Of a DNA stretch of 7,544 nucleotides, positions 5,746 to 7,544 are shown in pieces. Source of the stretch: Methanoregula sp. GTDB taxonomy: Archaea > Halobacteriota > Methanomicrobia > Methanomicrobiales > Methanospirillaceae. Each line of letters starts with the position of its first letter. Position 1 is the first letter of the stretch. The stretch covers positions 3,744 through 11,287 of the forward strand of contig PNBP01000029.1 in assembly GCA_003136075.1 (NCBI GenBank), in the 5' to 3' direction. The translations under genes and the position numbers were made by a program. The notes under the pieces are model-generated. The model searched no databases, had not been told where the DNA came from, and saw only the letters and a list, made by a program, of their open reading frames with translations.

Positions 5746-6555
5746 CTATTTCCGTGCGGTCGCTTTGAAAAACGTATAGCAGAAAACGCCGTCCGGCTCA
5801 GCCGTACGGTAAAGTGCTGTTATCCCCCGCTCCCATGCATCCCGGCTCATCAGCCCCTGCTTTTGCACCTCTTCGGCAACACCTTCGACCATGGCCGTGA
5901 AGGTCAGCCTGGTAAACCCTTCGACAAGATTGGGGCGGGTGGCGTCAACATAAACCATCCGCGGGGAGATGCTGACATCCCTGTATCCGGCGCCTCTCAC
6001 CAGCGGATAGAGCTGCCTTCCAATAAGGGCATTGCCTCCCATCCTCTGCTGGAGAAGCACAAGACAATCAATTGCCCGGTGAGCATCCGCATTATCCGGG
6101 TGGAAGAACGTGGAGCCATGATCCCCTTCGATGACGGTTAAGGTGCCGCCCTCTTTCAGGAGCGGGCGGAGCTGTTCCAGTGCCCGTTGCGGTTCTGCGA
6201 GATGATCCAGCACAAAGCAGACAAAGAGGTGATCGAAGCTGGACGGTTCAAACGGGAGATGGAAGATATCACCCTGACGGAATGTCACGTTGGTAATCCC
6301 GTTTTTCCGGATAGTTTCCCGTGCCCGTTCCAGAGAATCCTTGGATATATCGATGGAGGTGATGTGAGCTTCGGGGCTGTTCTTTGCAAGGATCACCGTC
6401 TGGGCGCCAATACCGCAGCCGGCCTCGAGCACACGTGAGCCGGCGGGATACCGCGTATCATGATGGAGCAGGTCAGTGAGCGTCTGGGCCTGGTCTGCGA
6501 GCCGGTCCGATTCGCGGGCTGAATATCCATGAACATACGTGTGGTGTAGTACCAT
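5746..6555 (-). CDS. Class I SAM-dependent methyltransferase
   Basis: This soluble cytoplasmic protein of 269 residues has a Rossmann-type methyltransferase core. SAM-binding motif I is VLEAGCGIG (42-50), the acidic ribose-binding residue at the end of strand 2 is D69 (TSIDIS), G95-D96 is the adenine-contact motif, and the motif IV region runs from FDHLF (107-111) to LDHL (116-119). The N-terminal lead-in (HGYSARES) and the C-terminal third, which probably caps the substrate pocket, are outside the core. The acceptor cannot be told from sequence; small molecule methylation is more likely than protein or nucleic acid because recognition domains are absent. ATG 6555 is preferred over an in-frame TTG at 6567: it has GAGGA five bases upstream and suits the TATA box at 6591-6597. 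It is a single-gene unit. Confidence 0.9.
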   Translation of the reverse strand: MVLHHTYVHGYSARESDRLADQAQTLTDLLHHDTRYPAGSRVLEAGCGIGAQTVILAKNSPEAHITSIDISKDSLERARETIRKNGITNVTFRQGDIFHLPFEPSSFDHLFVCFVLDHLAEPQRALEQLRPLLKEGGTLTVIEGDHGSTFFHPDNADAHRAIDCLVLLQQRMGGNALIGRQLYPLVRGAGYRDVSISPRMVYVDATRPNLVEGFTRLTFTAMVEGVAEEVQKQGLMSRDAWERGITALYRTAEPDGVFCYTFFKATARK

Positions 6556-6590
6556 AGGTGTCCTCAATGAGTTCTTCTGGAGACATCAGG

Positions 6591-6597
6591 ATATAAT
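6591..6597 (-). promoter_or_regulatory. TATA box of the methyltransferase gene
   Basis: Read leftward the site is ATTATAT. Twenty-six bases downstream is about 6568, giving a leader of some 13 bases that holds the GAGGA SD site before the ATG at 6555. The spacing also argues against the upstream TTG start. Confidence 0.55.
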
Positions 6598-6882
6598 GCT
6601 GATAGTGTAATTTTCTTTGGTTGTGGTACAAAAAAGTACGGTTGGGGTGGATTACCGGGCAAGGAATCTTACAAAAGAGTTGAGGATCAAGTCAGGATAA
6701 GATCTAAAACACGGGAAACTACTCCAGACGAGAATCAATAGTTTTGTTCGGACAACGGTAAATGTATAATTGCGTTAAAACATAACCGGAGCAGCCCCCA
6801 TTACCTGTTTTTGTCAGACCGTCAGGAAAATAGGAGCCAATTGAACTCGAAATTAATAATAGAATTTCACTAATGATAACAA
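6598..6882. other. Gene-free region between methyltransferase promoter and tRNA-His
   Basis: These roughly 285 bases are A/T-rich. In-frame stops occur at short intervals on both strands and no start with an SD site leads to a plausible protein. A TATA-like AATGTATAAT (6761-6770, rightward) and a GTAC-A6-GTAC palindrome near 6627-6640 are the only points of note. A small RNA cannot be excluded, but nothing supports one. Confidence 0.5.
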
Positions 6883-6956
6883 GGCCAGGGCCGAGATTTG
6901 AACCCGGGTCGAGGGATCCACAGTCCCTTAGGATAACCAGACTACCCTACCCTGGC
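6883..6956 (-). tRNA. tRNA-His (anticodon GTG)
   Basis: The leftward strand folds into a full cloverleaf. The acceptor GCCAGGG pairs with CCCTGGC; U8-A9 are present; the D-arm begins GGGTAGTCTGG; the anticodon stem AGGGA/TCCCT encloses loop CTGTGGA with anticodon GTG; the variable loop is four bases; the T-arm CCGGG/CTCGG has loop TTCAAAT. The discriminator is C73 (complement of 6883), the archaeal tRNA-His identity base. There is no intron, and the 3' CCA is not encoded because C73 is followed by TT. The base before position 1 is T, so the G-1 typical of tRNA-His is not encoded and would have to be added after transcription. Confidence 0.97.
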
Positions 6957-6990
6957 AGATGTCCCTTTTAACTTGGCAGTGTACTCTGAT

Positions 6991-7000
6991 TAATTTATCT
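6991..7000 (-). promoter_or_regulatory. Candidate TATA box of tRNA-His
   Basis: Read leftward the site is AGATAAATTA. It lies about 35-44 bases upstream of the mature tRNA, so transcription would start near 6970 and leave a 5' leader of about 14 bases for RNase P to remove. Confidence 0.4.
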
Positions 7001-7090
7001 CCCTCATTCCCCGGTCATTCACGCGCTTTTCTCTAGAGCACCCTTATAGTTGCGTAAAAGAGGCACAGGTATTGCCGGCATAAGGCGTGA

Positions 7091-7100
7091 TTATTAATAT
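7091..7100 (+). promoter_or_regulatory. Candidate TATA box of the aIF5B gene
   Basis: TTATTAATAT is the best A/T box upstream of the aIF5B gene. It would start transcription near 7120 and place the two downstream hairpins in a 5' leader of about 120 bases. Weaker boxes at 7116-7122 (ACATATC) and near 7148-7154 (GAAATAT) are alternatives; the last would exclude the first hairpin. Confidence 0.35.
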
Positions 7101-7155
7101 CACCGGGTATCCATAACATATCAGGTGGCTCTGAAAGTTTTTTCATAGAAATATC

Positions 7156-7179
7156 GTGGAACGTCACGTCACGTTCCAC
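7156..7179 (+). repeat. 9-bp perfect hairpin in the aIF5B leader
   Basis: GTGGAACGT (7156-7164) pairs perfectly with ACGTTCCAC (7171-7179) over loop CACGTC. The centre also contains three tandem copies of a five-base unit (ACGTC, ACGTC, ACGTT). It could be an RNA leader stem or a dyad protein site on DNA. Confidence 0.6.
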
Positions 7180-7181
7180 AG

Positions 7182-7207
7182 GGGATGAGAGGGCTATTGT
7201 TCATCCC
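7182..7207 (+). repeat. Second hairpin in the aIF5B leader
   Basis: GGGATGA (7182-7188) pairs with TCATCCC (7201-7207), seven perfect base pairs over a 12-base loop. It begins two bases after the first hairpin ends and finishes 23 bases before the SD site of the aIF5B gene. Confidence 0.55.
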
Positions 7208-7242
7208 GTATCAGAGCAAGCGACAACAACGAGGTAGGAGCG

Positions 7243-7544
7243 ATGGCGCAAAACCCGAAGATCAGGACGCCGATTGTCTGTGTAATGGGCCATGTTGATC
7301 ACGGGAAGACGTCCCTGCTTGACCGGATCCGGGGGTCATCGGTGGTCGCATCGGAAGCGGGTGCAATTACCCAGCACATCGGTGCCACAGTGGTGCCCAT
7401 CGAAGCAATCCGCAGCCTGAGCGGGTCAATGGAAAAGATCCCGATCAACATCCCGGGACTTCTCTTCATCGATACACCGGGACACCACGCCTTCACCACC
7501 CTGCGGGCACGGGGCGGTGCGCTTGCCGACATGGCAATCCTTGT
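7243..7544 (+). CDS. infB: Translation initiation factor aIF5B (IF-2 family), 5' part
   Basis: This is the GTPase that promotes ribosomal subunit joining and initiator tRNA placement, acting on the cytoplasmic ribosome. Only 100 residues are in the window, and the gene runs off the right edge. G1 is GHVDHGKTS (16-24), the switch I region is [10 protein letters not shown] (40-49) with the conserved Thr49, and G3 is DTPGHHAF (77-84). The protein starts almost directly with the G domain, as archaeal aIF5B does, and lacks the long N-terminal extension of bacterial IF2 and eukaryotic eIF5B. No intein interrupts the P-loop, a site used by inteins in some archaeal homologues. The start is ATG 7243 with GAGGT seven bases upstream. 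It follows a structured leader with two hairpins. Confidence 0.97.
   Translation, partial: MAQNPKIRTPIVCVMGHVDHGKTSLLDRIRGSSVVASEAGAITQHIGATVVPIEAIRSLSGSMEKIPINIPGLLFIDTPGHHAFTTLRARGGALADMAIL

Noticed and set aside
6883..6956. tRNA-His as an integration site for a mobile element
   Set aside because: No repeat of the tRNA 3' end and no integrase gene is visible in the window.
1..7544. CRISPR array, insertion sequence or toxin-antitoxin pair
   Set aside because: No regularly spaced repeats, transposase-like frame with terminal inverted repeats, or paired small toxin/antitoxin genes were seen.

Overview
The window looks like chromosomal DNA of a methanogenic archaeon, most likely Methanomicrobiales (a Methanoregula- or Methanosphaerula-like organism). 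This rests on the archaeal-type aIF5B start at the right end, A/T-rich TATA-like boxes about 25 bases upstream of expected transcript starts, poly-T stops in place of classical terminators, an archaeal tRNA-His with C73, and protein types common in that order (zinc-ribbon/RDD membrane protein, short Cys-lipidated protein). The genus is a guess from protein flavour; no search was possible.

Left part (1-3730): an ABC exporter locus. A partial NatA/CcmA-type ATPase gene runs leftward off the window. Divergent from it, across about 300 bases, lie two translationally coupled permease genes (ATGA overlap). The first is unusual: its N-terminal two thirds is an ABC-2 permease, and its C-terminal third carries all four motifs of the PrsW (M82) branch of intramembrane proteases. 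The two permeases share an extracytoplasmic domain pattern with the same FTVY signature, so they are probably paralogous halves of one transporter served by the divergent ATPase. The permease-protease fusion is the most interesting item in the window.

Middle (3824-5549): a leftward gene for a small lipoprotein of unknown function, convergent with the permease operon; a rightward gene for a zinc-ribbon plus RDD membrane protein; and a leftward SemiSWEET sugar-transporter-like gene with its own TATA box, Shine-Dalgarno (SD) site and hairpin/poly-T end. They look like independent single-gene units.

Right part (5613-7544): two hairpins lie downstream of a leftward class I SAM methyltransferase gene with a clear TATA box and SD site. 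A gene-free stretch of about 290 bases follows, then a leftward intron-less tRNA-His(GTG) that does not encode G-1. Last comes a structured leader with two back-to-back hairpins ahead of the partial, rightward gene for translation initiation factor aIF5B. Apart from the exporter locus the genes do not form an obvious pathway. No mobile element, CRISPR array, integrase or attachment site is visible.
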